Of a DNA stretch of 64,000 nt, positions 55,574-64,000 are shown in pieces. The first letter of the stretch is position 1; each line of letters begins with the position of its first letter. The position numbers were made by a program, and so were the translations under genes. The notes under the pieces were generated by a model, which worked only from the letters and a program-made list of their open reading frames with translations, was not told where the DNA came from and did not search any database. Source of the DNA: JAFAGX01 sp035623335 (GTDB taxonomy: Bacteria; Acidobacteriota; Terriglobia; Terriglobales; Acidobacteriaceae); contig DASPTQ010000106.1 in the NCBI GenBank assembly GCA_035623335.1, forward strand, positions 1 through 64,000, in the 5' to 3' direction.

Positions 55574-58386
55574 ATCCGGAAAAATGGGAGCAGATGAAGC
55601 AGCTCTTTGCATCGGCTCTCGATCTTGAACCCGAAGCACGCCAGCCATTCCTCCGGAATGCCTGCGGCGGGGATGAATCTCTATTCGCGGAAGTGGAAGC
55701 GTTGCTCTCCGCCGACGAGTCCGATCCGAGCGCCTCGACCCCCCTGGCTTCTACCCCGCTCCGAACTCCGATCACGAGATGGGACGGACAGAAGGTCGGC
55801 CCCTACCGCATTCTTCACCGCATCGGGTCGGGCGGTATGGGCGACGTTTATCTCGCCGTGCGTGCCGATGACACCTTCAACAAACGCGTGGCCATAAAGC
55901 TGGTGCAAACCGGCATCGACACGCAGGAGATTCTCGATCGTTTCCGGCATGAGAGAAGGATTCTGGCGGCGCTCGAACACCCCAATATCGCCAGGCTCCT
56001 CGATGGAGGCACCACCGACGATGGCTTGCCCTACTTCGTGATGGATTTTGTGGAGGGCACGCCGATCGACGAATACTCGAACAGCCGCCGCCTGTCCATC
56101 TCCGAACGAATCGCCTTGTTCCGCAAGGTCTGCCTGGCGGTCCATTACGTTCATCAGAACCTCGTGGTTCATCGGGATCTGAAGCCAAGCAATATCTTGG
56201 TGACCGCCGATGGCGTACCGAAACTTCTGGATTTCGGCATTGCCAAACTCCTGAAACCGGAGTTCCTCGGCCATCCGCTGGATGCTACGCGGATTGAGTT
56301 TCGCCTCATGACCCCGTGGTATGCCAGCCCGGAACAGATCCGGGGTGAGGCAGTAACCACCGCGAGCGATGTCTACTCGCTGGGCGTAATCCTTTACGAA
56401 TTGCTGACATCACGGCGGCCGTACCGGCCTCGAACCCAGGCTTCGGATGAAGTCGTGCGGGCGGTCTGCGAGCAGGAGCCACCGAAACCCAGCACCGCGG
56501 TTGGTCAGTCCAGCCCGATCGAAAGCGACAGCAAGAACACTCCTCCCTTGTCCCCGGCCGCGATCGCGGACCAGCGGTCCACGGCGATCGAGAAGCTCCG
56601 GCGGCAGCTACGCGGCGATCTCGACATGATCGTCATGAAGGCCTTGCGCAAGGAGCCGCAGCGTCGCTATCCCTCGGCCGAGCAGCTCTCCGAGGACCTT
56701 GGCCGCTACTCCGAAGGGTTGCCGGTTACCGCCCAGCGTGACAGCACAGGCTACCGTGCCGGCAAATTCATTCGCCGGCATAAGGCCGGGGTGGCGGCGG
56801 CAGGGCTGATCCTGGTCTCCTTGGTCGCCGGAGTTCTGGCCACAACCTGGCAGGCACGCGTGGCGCGGGCGCAGCGAGCGGAGGCGGAGCGTCAGTTCAA
56901 CGATGTGCGCAAACTGACAACCTCCATCCTCTTTGAATTTGACACCGCCATCCAGAATCTCCCAGGCTCCACCCCGGCCCGGCAATTGCTGGTCGAACGA
57001 GCGCTCGAATATCTCAATAAGTTAGCCCAACAAGCCCGGTCGGATCCCGGATTGCAGCGCGAATTGGCGGAAGCGTACTTGAAAGTGGGGGATGTTCAAG
57101 GAAACCCTTACGACGCCAATCTGGGGGATACGCAAGGGGCGGTGGAGAGCTATCAGAAAGCGCTCGCCATCAGCGAATCCCTGACCCGGTCGAATCCCGA
57201 GGATCGAGTCTCCAGCGAGTATTTGGCGCGCAGCTACCAGTCGCTCGGCGAGGTCCTGCCTACGCTCGGAAAGCCCACCGAGGCTTCCGCCGATCTTCGC
57301 CAGGCCTCAGAGATCCTCGCCGCACTGGCCAACGCCCGACCGGCCGATCAAGAACTGCGGTTCCGCCTGGCCAACTCGTATCAGGTGCTCGGTGACCTCC
57401 AGGGGCACAGCGGCATTCCCAATCTCGGTGACCCGGCCGCATCCCTGGCTAGCTATCGAAAGGCGCTGGATTTGTATCAATCGATTTTGCTGGCGGACGC
57501 GAAGAATGAACCTGCCCGTCGCGGAGCCGCTATCCTACAAATTCGCATCGGGGATCTCGAGCAAGCCGACGATGTCGAGGCTGCCAGGAAGAATTATCAG
57601 AGTGCCCTGGCCACCTTCGAAGAACTATCGGCCGCTGACCCCAACAATGCCGAGGACCGCCGACGGCTCGGATTGGCTTATCAAAAGGTGGGGGCGATCG
57701 AGGAAGCGCTTGGCAACAACCGGCAGGCGCTCGAGAATTATCGGAAAGTGTCGGCTTTGAATGAAGCTCGGATGCAGGTCGACCCGAACAACGCGCAAGC
57801 CAAGATGAGCTATGTGGTCTCGCATCGCTATATCGGGGACTTGCTCTACAAGATGAATGATCGAGCGGGAGCGATCGTCAATTACCGCCAGGCCTTGGAG
57901 ATGCTCGCGCGGCTGTCGGCCGCGGAACCGAACAATGTACTTACCAAAGGACGATATTCGGAGATGCTCGTTGTAATGGGTCAAACTCTGGCTGAGAGTG
58001 GAAAGCGGGAAGAGGCGCGGGAAATGACGTCTCGCGGTTTGAGCCTGGCGAAAGAACTGGCGGTCCGAGATGACGCAACCCCGGAAGAACTGTTCTCCTA
58101 TGCCCAAGGCTTCCTGAACTGCGAACCCGCCGCACTCCGCCAGCCGCAGACCGCCGTCGAATACGCCAAGAGAGCGCTCGCGAAATCGGGGAAGACCAGT
58201 AGCGACTATCTCGATCTGCTGGCGCAAGCGTATTTTCAGGCAGGAGATGTCGATCGGGCGGTGGAAAGCGAAGAGAAGGCCCTGAGTTCACTGCCCTCGC
58301 TAGCCTCCAGCCAGGCGGCTATGAGCAAACAGCGGAGCTTCGAAGCTCATTTGTCTCAGTTTAAGCTGGCACAAAAACACAACTGA
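55570..58386 (+). CDS. Membrane Ser/Thr protein kinase with TPR tail
   Basis: The 938-residue protein has a PknB-type kinase domain (about 75-385): IGSGGMGDVYLAV, ATP-binding Lys110 in VAIKLV, catalytic Asp203 in VVHRDLKPSNI, DFGIAKL and ASPEQIRG. One membrane helix follows (about 402-422, AGVAAAGLILVSLVAGVLA), then an exported or periplasmic-side region of about nine TPR-like repeats (for example LGLAYQKVGAIEEALGNNRQALENYRKV). The N-terminal 70 residues are the short helical part typical of this group. The kinase probably controls the coupled ECF sigma factor. Confidence 0.88.
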   Translation: MNPEKWEQMKQLFASALDLEPEARQPFLRNACGGDESLFAEVEALLSADESDPSASTPLASTPLRTPITRWDGQKVGPYRILHRIGSGGMGDVYLAVRADDTFNKRVAIKLVQTGIDTQEILDRFRHERRILAALEHPNIARLLDGGTTDDGLPYFVMDFVEGTPIDEYSNSRRLSISERIALFRKVCLAVHYVHQNLVVHRDLKPSNILVTADGVPKLLDFGIAKLLKPEFLGHPLDATRIEFRLMTPWYASPEQIRGEAVTTASDVYSLGVILYELLTSRRPYRPRTQASDEVVRAVCEQEPPKPSTAVGQSSPIESDSKNTPPLSPAAIADQRSTAIEKLRRQLRGDLDMIVMKALRKEPQRRYPSAEQLSEDLGRYSEGLPVTAQRDSTGYRAGKFIRRHKAGVAAAGLILVSLVAGVLATTWQARVARAQRAEAERQFNDVRKLTTSILFEFDTAIQNLPGSTPARQLLVERALEYLNKLAQQARSDPGLQRELAEAYLKVGDVQGNPYDANLGDTQGAVESYQKALAISESLTRSNPEDRVSSEYLARSYQSLGEVLPTLGKPTEASADLRQASEILAALANARPADQELRFRLANSYQVLGDLQGHSGIPNLGDPAASLASYRKALDLYQSILLADAKNEPARRGAAILQIRIGDLEQADDVEAARKNYQSALATFEELSAADPNNAEDRRRLGLAYQKVGAIEEALGNNRQALENYRKVSALNEARMQVDPNNAQAKMSYVVSHRYIGDLLYKMNDRAGAIVNYRQALEMLARLSAAEPNNVLTKGRYSEMLVVMGQTLAESGKREEAREMTSRGLSLAKELAVRDDATPEELFSYAQGFLNCEPAALRQPQTAVEYAKRALAKSGKTSSDYLDLLAQAYFQAGDVDRAVESEEKALSSLPSLASSQAAMSKQRSFEAHLSQFKLAQKHN

Positions 58387-58428
58387 CGGTCCGTTTGTCC
58401 ACGGCAGGCGGTGGTTGCCCTCTTTGGC

Positions 58429-59314
58429 ATGGTCCCAAAAATCCGAGTGCCGCTTCTGCTTCTAGCCCTCCTCGTGTCCCGGCCGGCAGCCTGGGGATGG
58501 GGAAATGACGGACACGTTTCGGTCAACCGCGTTGCCGCGGAAAAACTGCCACCGGACGTGCCGCTGTTCTTGCGCAGTGCGGTCGCCGGGTTGGCCTATC
58601 TAGGCCCGGAACCCGACCGCTGGCGGGACAGCTCCGATGCCGCCCTGAAGAGCTCTCAGGAACCCGATCACTACATCGATTTGGAACGGATTGCTTGGCT
58701 CGATCGACTCCCCGAAGGGCGCTACGAGTTTTACCAGAAGCTCTATGCAAAACGGGCACAGACCAAAGAGAATCCCGATGATTACCTGCCGGAGCGAGTC
58801 GGCCTCCAGCCCTATGCCGTGATGGAGAGTTTTGGGCGTTGGAAGGCCTCCTTTCGGGAATATCAACGGCTGCGTGAGCGTCAGCAGGCGACCGACTTCG
58901 AGCATACGATCGTGTTCTACGCCGGCTGGTTGGGTCACTACGTGGCGGATGGATCGCAGCCCCTCCACACCACGATCCACTACAACGGTTGGGTGGGCGC
59001 AGACCCCAAGGGGTACACAACTCACGCGGGCATTCATGCGGATTTCGAGACCGCGTATGTGTCGCGCAATATCGCAGCTTCGGACTTCGCCAACCTGGTT
59101 CATGCCCCGGAACACCTCGATGATCCTTTCGCCCGCTATGTCGAGTACCTAAGGGCTTCGAACGCCATGGTCGAGAAGGCATACGCGTTGTACAAAGCGG
59201 GGTCGGGATGCCGGATCGCCTGAGGCGTTCGATTTCACAACCCAAAGGCTGGCCGCGGGTAGCCAGATGCTGGTGAATCTCTGGTATACGGCCTGGCTGG
59301 ACAGCGCCCGGTAG
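58429..59314 (+). pseudogene. S1/P1-nuclease-like secreted protein with a C-terminal frameshift
   Basis: A signal peptide (LLLLALLVSRPAA) precedes the mature start WGWGNDGHVSVNRVA, with the N-terminal Trp and His that bind zinc in the S1/P1 nuclease and phospholipase C fold; later YAGWLGHYVADGSQPLHTT supplies more zinc ligands. The open frame stops at 59223 after GSGCRIA. In another frame the sequence continues PEAFDFTTQRLAAGSQMLVNLWYTAWLDSAR to a TAG at 59312, the usual family ending. The shift falls beside GGGG and GGG near 59205, so a sequencing error is possible. As written, only about the last 30 residues are lost and most metal ligands remain. Confidence 0.72.
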
Positions 59315-59329
59315 AAAAGGAGAGATGCG

Positions 59330-59704
59330 GTGATCTGCCCCAAGACAAAATGCTTCGTAGTTCCGGTGGTCACGATTCTGTGGGCTGCCTCGGCTGCCGC
59401 CCAAACTTCGATTCAGGCGGCGGAGGCCAAGAATCATGTGGGAGAGAGGGCAACGGTCTGCGGAGAAGTCGCCAGCGCGCACTATGCCACAAAAACTCGC
59501 GGAAGTCCGACGTTCCTCAATCTCGACAAGCCATATCCCAACCAGATTTTCACCGTGCTGATTTGGGGAAGCGACCGCTCGAAGTTCGGCGATCCCGAAC
59601 AGACCTTTCGCAACCAACACATCTGCGCGACGGGGAAGATAACGGATTACAAAGGGATCCCCGAAATCATCGCCTCCGAACCTTCACAAATCAAGTTGCA
59701 GTGA
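59330..59704 (+). CDS. Secreted OB-fold-like hypothetical protein
   Basis: The 124-residue product has a signal peptide (VVPVVTILWAASAAAQ) and a compact beta-rich domain with VGERATVCGEVAS, RGSPTFLNLDKPYPNQIFTVLIWG and ICATGKITDYKGIPEIIA. This is the pattern of small OB-fold proteins predicted to bind nucleic acid outside the membrane; two cysteines could pair. The GTG start has AGGAGAG five bases upstream. It follows the S1/P1 nuclease gene by 15 bases, so the pair may act together on nucleic acids, which is inference. Confidence 0.65.
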   Translation: MICPKTKCFVVPVVTILWAASAAAQTSIQAAEAKNHVGERATVCGEVASAHYATKTRGSPTFLNLDKPYPNQIFTVLIWGSDRSKFGDPEQTFRNQHICATGKITDYKGIPEIIASEPSQIKLQ

Positions 59705-60023
59705 TGTTTGCCGGGGACGCAGGGGAGAAGCCACAGTCGGCCCCTTTGATTCCCCCAAGCGTTGGTTACTTCGGCCAGCCTGCGCAGGCTTACTTTGGGC
59801 AGGGCTCAAGCAACGAAGTCTGCTGCGAGAAACTTGCAGCGCGCCGCGAACCCTGGTTGTCGCTCGTCACCGCTTCAAAACTTGAGGTCCCGGGACCTTC
59901 GCCGGAAACGGGCCAGCAGCGAATCGCCCGTTCATCTTGCCAAAGAGGGTACCCGGCGGTCAGCCTGCGATTGTCATGCTGGTTTCACGGAAATGTAATT
60001 TCTTTTTTACATTTGGGCACGAG
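59705..60023. other. Intergenic stretch between convergent genes
   Basis: About 320 bases. No gene or clear terminator stem recognised. Confidence 0.4.
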
Positions 60024-60749
60024 CTAGGGACGCACATAGGCGGGACTGGCGGGCGATGGCGGAGTGTAGTCGCGACCGTAGAGATTCTTGTGCTCCGGCG
60101 GCAGGTTGGCAGCGGGCACACGCAAGGCTCCCAGAGTCGAGGTGCTGTCGGTGATCGTGACTTCCCGCGTCAGCGCATTCAAAGCGTCGGCCAAGGCTCC
60201 TTCGTACCAAACTCGCAGGGTATAGTGGCCCGGAGCAACGTCGTGCAAGACCACCTCTCCGTGGCGGTCCGAGGTGGCGTAGAAGGGGGTGTTCAAGACC
60301 ACCACGACGGCGCTCATCTCGGCGTGGATATTGCAGAAAATGTAGGAAATACCCGGCTTGTCAAAGACCAGGTTGCGAGTGCTGCCGGCCTCGTAGAGCC
60401 CGAGATCGAAGCGCTTGCCCTCAAATAAGGAAAACACATTGTGAAAGAACGGGTCGCGATTGGGAAACTCCACGGTGGCGCCGACCGGTACTACCAGAAC
60501 ATGAGGCTCGAAGCTTTTGTTTTTTTGTACCAGACGCGGCCGCGGAGAAATCCTGGCCGCCCCAGCCGATGGCAGCAGAGTACCCTCGGTCGGCGTGAGC
60601 CATACGACGACGTTGCTGGCATCGTCCGGTTTCCTTTTCTCATTCGTCACGGTGACCGTAGCCGTAACCGTCGTAGGCTGAGCGTAAGCCAGCCCCGAAC
60701 ACACTACCGCCATCCCCATCCAAAGACGCCAGCGGGGGAGCTTGATCAT
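60024..60749 (-). CDS. Cupredoxin-like secreted protein with a C-terminal beta domain
   Basis: The 241-residue protein has a signal peptide (MGMAVVCSGLAYA). The central cupredoxin fold has a complete type 1 copper set: His in DPFFHNVFS, then Cys, His and Met in FCNIHAEMSAVV. The preceding VVVPVGATVEFPNRD is typical of methylamine-utilisation-type cupredoxins. A carboxypeptidase-regulatory-like beta domain follows (about 155-215, GEVVLHDVAPGHYTLRVWYEG). It probably moves electrons or binds copper in the periplasm. Its start overlaps the stop of the porin gene, so the two are coupled. Confidence 0.8.
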   Translation of the reverse strand: MIKLPRWRLWMGMAVVCSGLAYAQPTTVTATVTVTNEKRKPDDASNVVVWLTPTEGTLLPSAGAARISPRPRLVQKNKSFEPHVLVVPVGATVEFPNRDPFFHNVFSLFEGKRFDLGLYEAGSTRNLVFDKPGISYIFCNIHAEMSAVVVVLNTPFYATSDRHGEVVLHDVAPGHYTLRVWYEGALADALNALTREVTITDSTSTLGALRVPAANLPPEHKNLYGRDYTPPSPASPAYVRP

Positions 60750-62344
60750 TAAAACAGCACCCCCATCATCATATTTACCTGCTGGGCGGAGTTGCTGAGG
60801 CTGTCGATGGGGAAGGATCGCAGGTGCCGGTACTCGGTTGAGAACAGGAGGTTCGAGCGTGGCCGGTAGACGAAGTTGATCAGGCCGGCGCGGTTCTGTA
60901 CCAGCAAAGGCCCAACGTATTGCTGGCTTGCGGTCGCGATCCGTACTTCCGACGCCGTGGGATTATCCATGCCGAACCCAGCGTTGAATTCGAGCTTGCT
61001 GGTGGCCCGAAGCTTGAGTTGCGCCCATCCTCCCCGCGAATCCAGGGGACGAATCGCGGTCGAAGGTTGGTCCGGGTCCCCCAGGAACAGCACGCTCCGG
61101 CTGATCCCGCCCCCGATTCCGCCAACGGCCCGTCCACGATAGAACTCTCCGGAAAGAGCAAGCCTTGCCGCAAGGGGAATTTCCCAGTCCGCCATGCCCG
61201 CCCAGCCGTCGGCGTGATGGTTGAAGTTCCAATCCTGGCGGCTGTAATATCCGGCTGTTCCCAACGTCACCGACCGACCAAAAAAGCCGGTCGTCCAGGC
61301 AGAGCGAAGCGCGTAGGCCGGCTGACCCGAATTCTCTCCTGGACCGGGCGAGCGAAAATAGGAATTGGCAGGGAATTCACCGGTCAGATTGTCGAGTATG
61401 CCTGCCTCGATCGCCAACTTCTGAGTGTCGGATAAGTTAAATCGGTGTTCCACGCGAACCTGCGGAGTCCAGGCCCACAAGTTGCCGGCGTAATTGAAGG
61501 CGGGAACTGCCAAGGTGGCAAAGGAAGTGGGCGACAGGGGGGAAATGAAAAGGCTATCCTGTCCCACCACCAGCGAAGTGCCGAGCCAATCCATGCGCAG
61601 GCTGGCCAGCTGCAACCGGAAGATTCCTGAATTGACACCATTCCACGTGTTCGGAAATCCGCCGGCAAAGTCGGCCTGCACCTCGGCGGAGGTTTTGGCA
61701 CCGGCGAGGGTCGGGCCAAAGACCTCAAGACTGATTTCCGACTGCCGCAAGGTCGCGCCGAAGTTTCCGTTACCCTGATTCGGTCCGAGCACCAGGCTGG
61801 GGATGTCCATATTGTCGGTGGTCCCGCGATTGCTGAAGAGATTCATCAGCGCGATGCCCGAAAGCCGCACGCGGTACTTCGACGCGCTTTCCACCTTGGT
61901 CTGGTACTGGTCCTCGAGCTTGCTGTTCAGCAGTTGGGTGGTTTCCTCCAGGGTGGCTACCCGCTGCTCGAGTGGCGCCGCCTGTCCTGTCTGAGGCGCC
62001 GCTTCGCCTCCGCTCGGTTCCGGGTGGGACGCATCAGGATAGGATTTGGCTTCGACCGCCGCTTCCCCCGGCCGTCCCCGGAGATCCTCCAACTCGCGCC
62101 GCAATTCGGCCGTTTCTTGACGATACTGTGCCGCCTCGGCCCGCATCTCGGCTACGACTGCGCGCAATTCGCCGACTTGCTGCTGGAGTTCGTGAACCGC
62201 AACCGTCATGGGCGCGTCGGAGGACGGAGCTTCGGTTGCGCCCGCCGTCTGAGCCCACGCAGCCATACTGCTTGCCGCAACCAGTAATCCCCCGATCAGC
62301 GCTGTTCGTTCTATCCCTACCACCCAAACGTTCCTCTGCTTCAC
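60749..62344 (-). CDS. Outer-membrane porin-like protein with N-terminal coiled coil
   Basis: The 531-residue protein has a signal peptide (ALIGGLLVAASSMAAWA), a coiled coil (about 50-90, VHELQQQVGELRAVVAEM), a second short coil (about 125-150) and then a beta-barrel region with alternating strands ending in VNMMMGVLF, a typical barrel C-terminus. It resembles trimeric DcaP-like porins with periplasmic coils. The substrate is unknown. It is encoded first in a two-gene unit with the cupredoxin-like protein and downstream of a histidine kinase gene on the same strand. Confidence 0.72.
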   Translation of the reverse strand: MKQRNVWVVGIERTALIGGLLVAASSMAAWAQTAGATEAPSSDAPMTVAVHELQQQVGELRAVVAEMRAEAAQYRQETAELRRELEDLRGRPGEAAVEAKSYPDASHPEPSGGEAAPQTGQAAPLEQRVATLEETTQLLNSKLEDQYQTKVESASKYRVRLSGIALMNLFSNRGTTDNMDIPSLVLGPNQGNGNFGATLRQSEISLEVFGPTLAGAKTSAEVQADFAGGFPNTWNGVNSGIFRLQLASLRMDWLGTSLVVGQDSLFISPLSPTSFATLAVPAFNYAGNLWAWTPQVRVEHRFNLSDTQKLAIEAGILDNLTGEFPANSYFRSPGPGENSGQPAYALRSAWTTGFFGRSVTLGTAGYYSRQDWNFNHHADGWAGMADWEIPLAARLALSGEFYRGRAVGGIGGGISRSVLFLGDPDQPSTAIRPLDSRGGWAQLKLRATSKLEFNAGFGMDNPTASEVRIATASQQYVGPLLVQNRAGLINFVYRPRSNLLFSTEYRHLRSFPIDSLSNSAQQVNMMMGVLF

Positions 62345-62466
62345 GAGCGTCCTCCTGAGAAGACTGTGGAGTTTACCCCGGAATTCACTGCCAACGCGAT
62401 ACTCAGAGGCTGAGCCGCCGACTACGTTCGCGGGAGGGATTCCTCGGCCCGAACCGGCCGACGATC

Positions 62467-64000
62467 CTATTCCACGCGATTGCCTTGCGGCCGGGCCACG
62501 AGTGGTGGTTCCCGTCTTATCTGGCCAACTCCGCTCATGGTTGTTAAGGAGAGCGGAAGAGTTAGGCGGAAAACCGTCCCCAGGCCCGATGTCCTCTCCA
62601 CCACAATCTCGCCACCATGGTCCTGAACAATCTTCTGCACGATGGTCAAACCCAGACCAGTGCCGTTTTCTTTGCCCATGCTGACGAATGGATCGAAAAG
62701 CTTGCCGCGAATCGATTCCGGAATGCCACGCCCGTTATCAGAGACACGAATTTGAATTCCGTCGGCCGCCGGAGTCAAGCTGACCGTGATGCGTCCATCC
62801 TCACCGGATGTTGCTTCACAGGCGTTCAGCAGCAGGTTGTAGAGGGCACGCTCCAGCTTCTTGGTATCAAACCATCCGGTCGAATCCCCCTGCGTGCGGA
62901 TGCTGATCGAGACGGGTTGGTAGCGGGGATGAGCGCGGATCGCCTGCACCACGCGCTCCACCAGGGGTTTCAGATCTCCCTGGGTCAGCCGCAGCGACTC
63001 CCGGGTGCGCGAAAATTCGAGCAGTGAGTCGATCAGGTCAGTCATCTGGTTCACGGCGATGCAAACTTCCTGATAGAGCTCCTCCCGTTGTTCCGAAGAC
63101 AGGCGGCTTTCGAGCAAAAACTCGGCATTGGCAACGATGGCGGCTAAAGAGTGCCGCAGATCATGGGAGATGGAGCTGGCCATGCGTCCGATGGTCGCCA
63201 GGCGTTCGGCTTCGAGCAACTCCTGCTGGGTCCGGAGTAGGCTGGCACGCATCCGGTTGAATGCCCCCGTAACCTCCGCGGCCTCGTCACCGCCGCGCGC
63301 GTCGAGGGCATACTGAAAGTCGCCATTTTCCAGGGCGCGCACCCCGGCCACCAGGTTCCCTAAAGGCCGGGTAAAGGTGTGCGAAATGACAAACACCAGG
63401 GCACTTCCGACCACGACGGCCACCAGGCCGAGGGCCAGCAGCAAGCGATTCAAGCTGTCGAGGAAAGCGGTTGCCTGATCATAGGATTTGAGCACGCTCA
63501 GACGCACCATCGGCGCCTTGCCCGGCGTCAGATCCACTAAAGTGTGAAGAAAATGTTCGTCACCCAGTTGCACTTCTTCCGGGCCAGTCACGTCAGAACC
63601 CGAGTGAACGAACAAATGTCGAGTCAACTCCGCCTCGTGCGCCGGGCTCAGGGTGCTTTTGACCACCAAGTCTCCGTAGTAGAAGGCCACTTGGCTGGCG
63701 GCGATGCGACTGACTTGCGCGGCGGTCGCCTGATCGATCTCATAACCGAGAACCAATAGGCCCAAGAGACGGCCCTCGGAGGCTGCACCAAAGTAGACGG
63801 GCTCAATGAAGACCTCATAAAGATGCTGAGAGCCGAACCACCATTGCGCGGAAGCCCCTTGCGGGAGGGGAGTGCCGAGCGAGTGGTGGGCCATTTCGCG
63901 GGAAAAGCCGGGAGTGGCGGCGTGCAAGGCGACCACTCGGCCGGACCGGTCGACCAACACAAACAGGTCGCTGCCGGCCAACCGCCACCAGTCGTTCGAT
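62467..64000 (-). CDS. Membrane sensor histidine kinase, N-terminus outside the window
   Basis: The frame is open to the window edge, so the protein is at least 510 residues and its start is missing. A Cache-like extracytoplasmic sensor comes first (FVLVDRSGRVVALHAATPG), then a membrane helix (LLLALGLVAVVVGSALVFVI), a HAMP domain, HisKA with His in ASSISHDLRHSLAAI and HATPase with NLLLNACEATSG, SDNGRGIPES and GTGLGLTIVQKIV. The Cache domain may bind a small ligand. A gene for the partner regulator is not in view. Confidence 0.85.
   Translation of the reverse strand, partial: SNDWWRLAGSDLFVLVDRSGRVVALHAATPGFSREMAHHSLGTPLPQGASAQWWFGSQHLYEVFIEPVYFGAASEGRLLGLLVLGYEIDQATAAQVSRIAASQVAFYYGDLVVKSTLSPAHEAELTRHLFVHSGSDVTGPEEVQLGDEHFLHTLVDLTPGKAPMVRLSVLKSYDQATAFLDSLNRLLLALGLVAVVVGSALVFVISHTFTRPLGNLVAGVRALENGDFQYALDARGGDEAAEVTGAFNRMRASLLRTQQELLEAERLATIGRMASSISHDLRHSLAAIVANAEFLLESRLSSEQREELYQEVCIAVNQMTDLIDSLLEFSRTRESLRLTQGDLKPLVERVVQAIRAHPRYQPVSISIRTQGDSTGWFDTKKLERALYNLLLNACEATSGEDGRITVSLTPAADGIQIRVSDNGRGIPESIRGKLFDPFVSMGKENGTGLGLTIVQKIVQDHGGEIVVERTSGLGTVFRLTLPLSLTTMSGVGQIRREPPLVARPQGNRVE

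Noticed and set aside
58523..59620. 365-codon minus-strand frame opposite the S1/P1 nuclease and OB-fold genes
   Set aside because: Low-complexity Arg/Ser/Pro composition typical of antisense frames; the sense genes are recognisable.

Overview
The window looks like a chromosomal piece of an Acidobacteriota bacterium (class Terriglobia type). Pointers are a TTG/GTG-rich, roughly 60% GC gene set, an ADOP-type MacB-like permease, an ECF sigma factor translationally coupled to a TPR-tailed Ser/Thr kinase, a gene with the YXWXE-free Spy-like small secreted type common in that phylum, a fused response regulator/thioredoxin-reductase with its cNMP-binding kinase, and beta-barrel proteins of a diderm. 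No rRNA, tRNA, CRISPR array or transposase was recognised.

Region 1 (about 1-30 kb) is a signalling and stress island. It holds four NarL-type response regulators in two duplicated divergent pairs, a receiver-only protein, a degenerate receiver fused to an RsbW-like ATPase domain, and one large MASE1/PAS histidine kinase of the HisKA_3 class that normally partners NarL-type regulators. Scattered among them are a secreted beta-propeller protein, a frameshifted MscS channel, a lipoprotein-glucosidase-GH13 operon, a formylglycine-generating-enzyme homologue, a DUF1254 protein, a BASS-type transporter with a DUF1232 protein, a patatin/outer-membrane-barrel protein, a GlsB/YeaQ protein, a Spy-like protein and a PilZ protein. 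Nearly all intergenic starts in this island carry the same signal: a 16-bp dyad CTGTCA-N4-TGACAG whose 3' edge lies 21-24 nt before a -10-like hexamer, so that the dyad would be centred near -43. I found it about a dozen times between positions 149 and 29471 and not in the remaining 34 kb. I read this as an undescribed regulon, probably run by one of the local response regulators; that assignment is inference.

Region 2 (30-44 kb) is mixed: a protein-kinase remnant, a Tat-exported YtcJ-like amidohydrolase, pirin, an HdeD-like membrane protein, KdsC phosphatase, the response-regulator/thioredoxin-reductase fusion and its cyclic-nucleotide-domain kinase, a general-stress-like protein, the ADOP permease, a decayed phosphoesterase and a secreted M20 metallopeptidase.

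Region 3 (44.1-54.1 kb) is a tightly packed, translationally coupled operon that by gene content takes xanthine to glyoxylate, CO2 and ammonia: allantoinase, three-subunit xanthine dehydrogenase, OHCU decarboxylase (fused to the FAD subunit), 5-hydroxyisourate hydrolase, a short PuuD-like membrane urate oxidase, allantoate amidohydrolase, ureidoglycine aminohydrolase and a second M20 enzyme fitting ureidoglycolate amidohydrolase.

Region 4 (54.2-64 kb) has a small secreted protein, the ECF sigma/kinase pair, an S1/P1 nuclease homologue with a late frameshift, an OB-fold-like secreted protein, a cupredoxin-like protein with a porin, and a membrane histidine kinase cut by the window end. Several genes (MscS, Crp-like, kinase remnant, phosphoesterase, S1/P1 nuclease) are broken. 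Some breaks sit next to short homopolymers and could be sequencing errors; others (missing domains, a nonsense codon) look like real decay.
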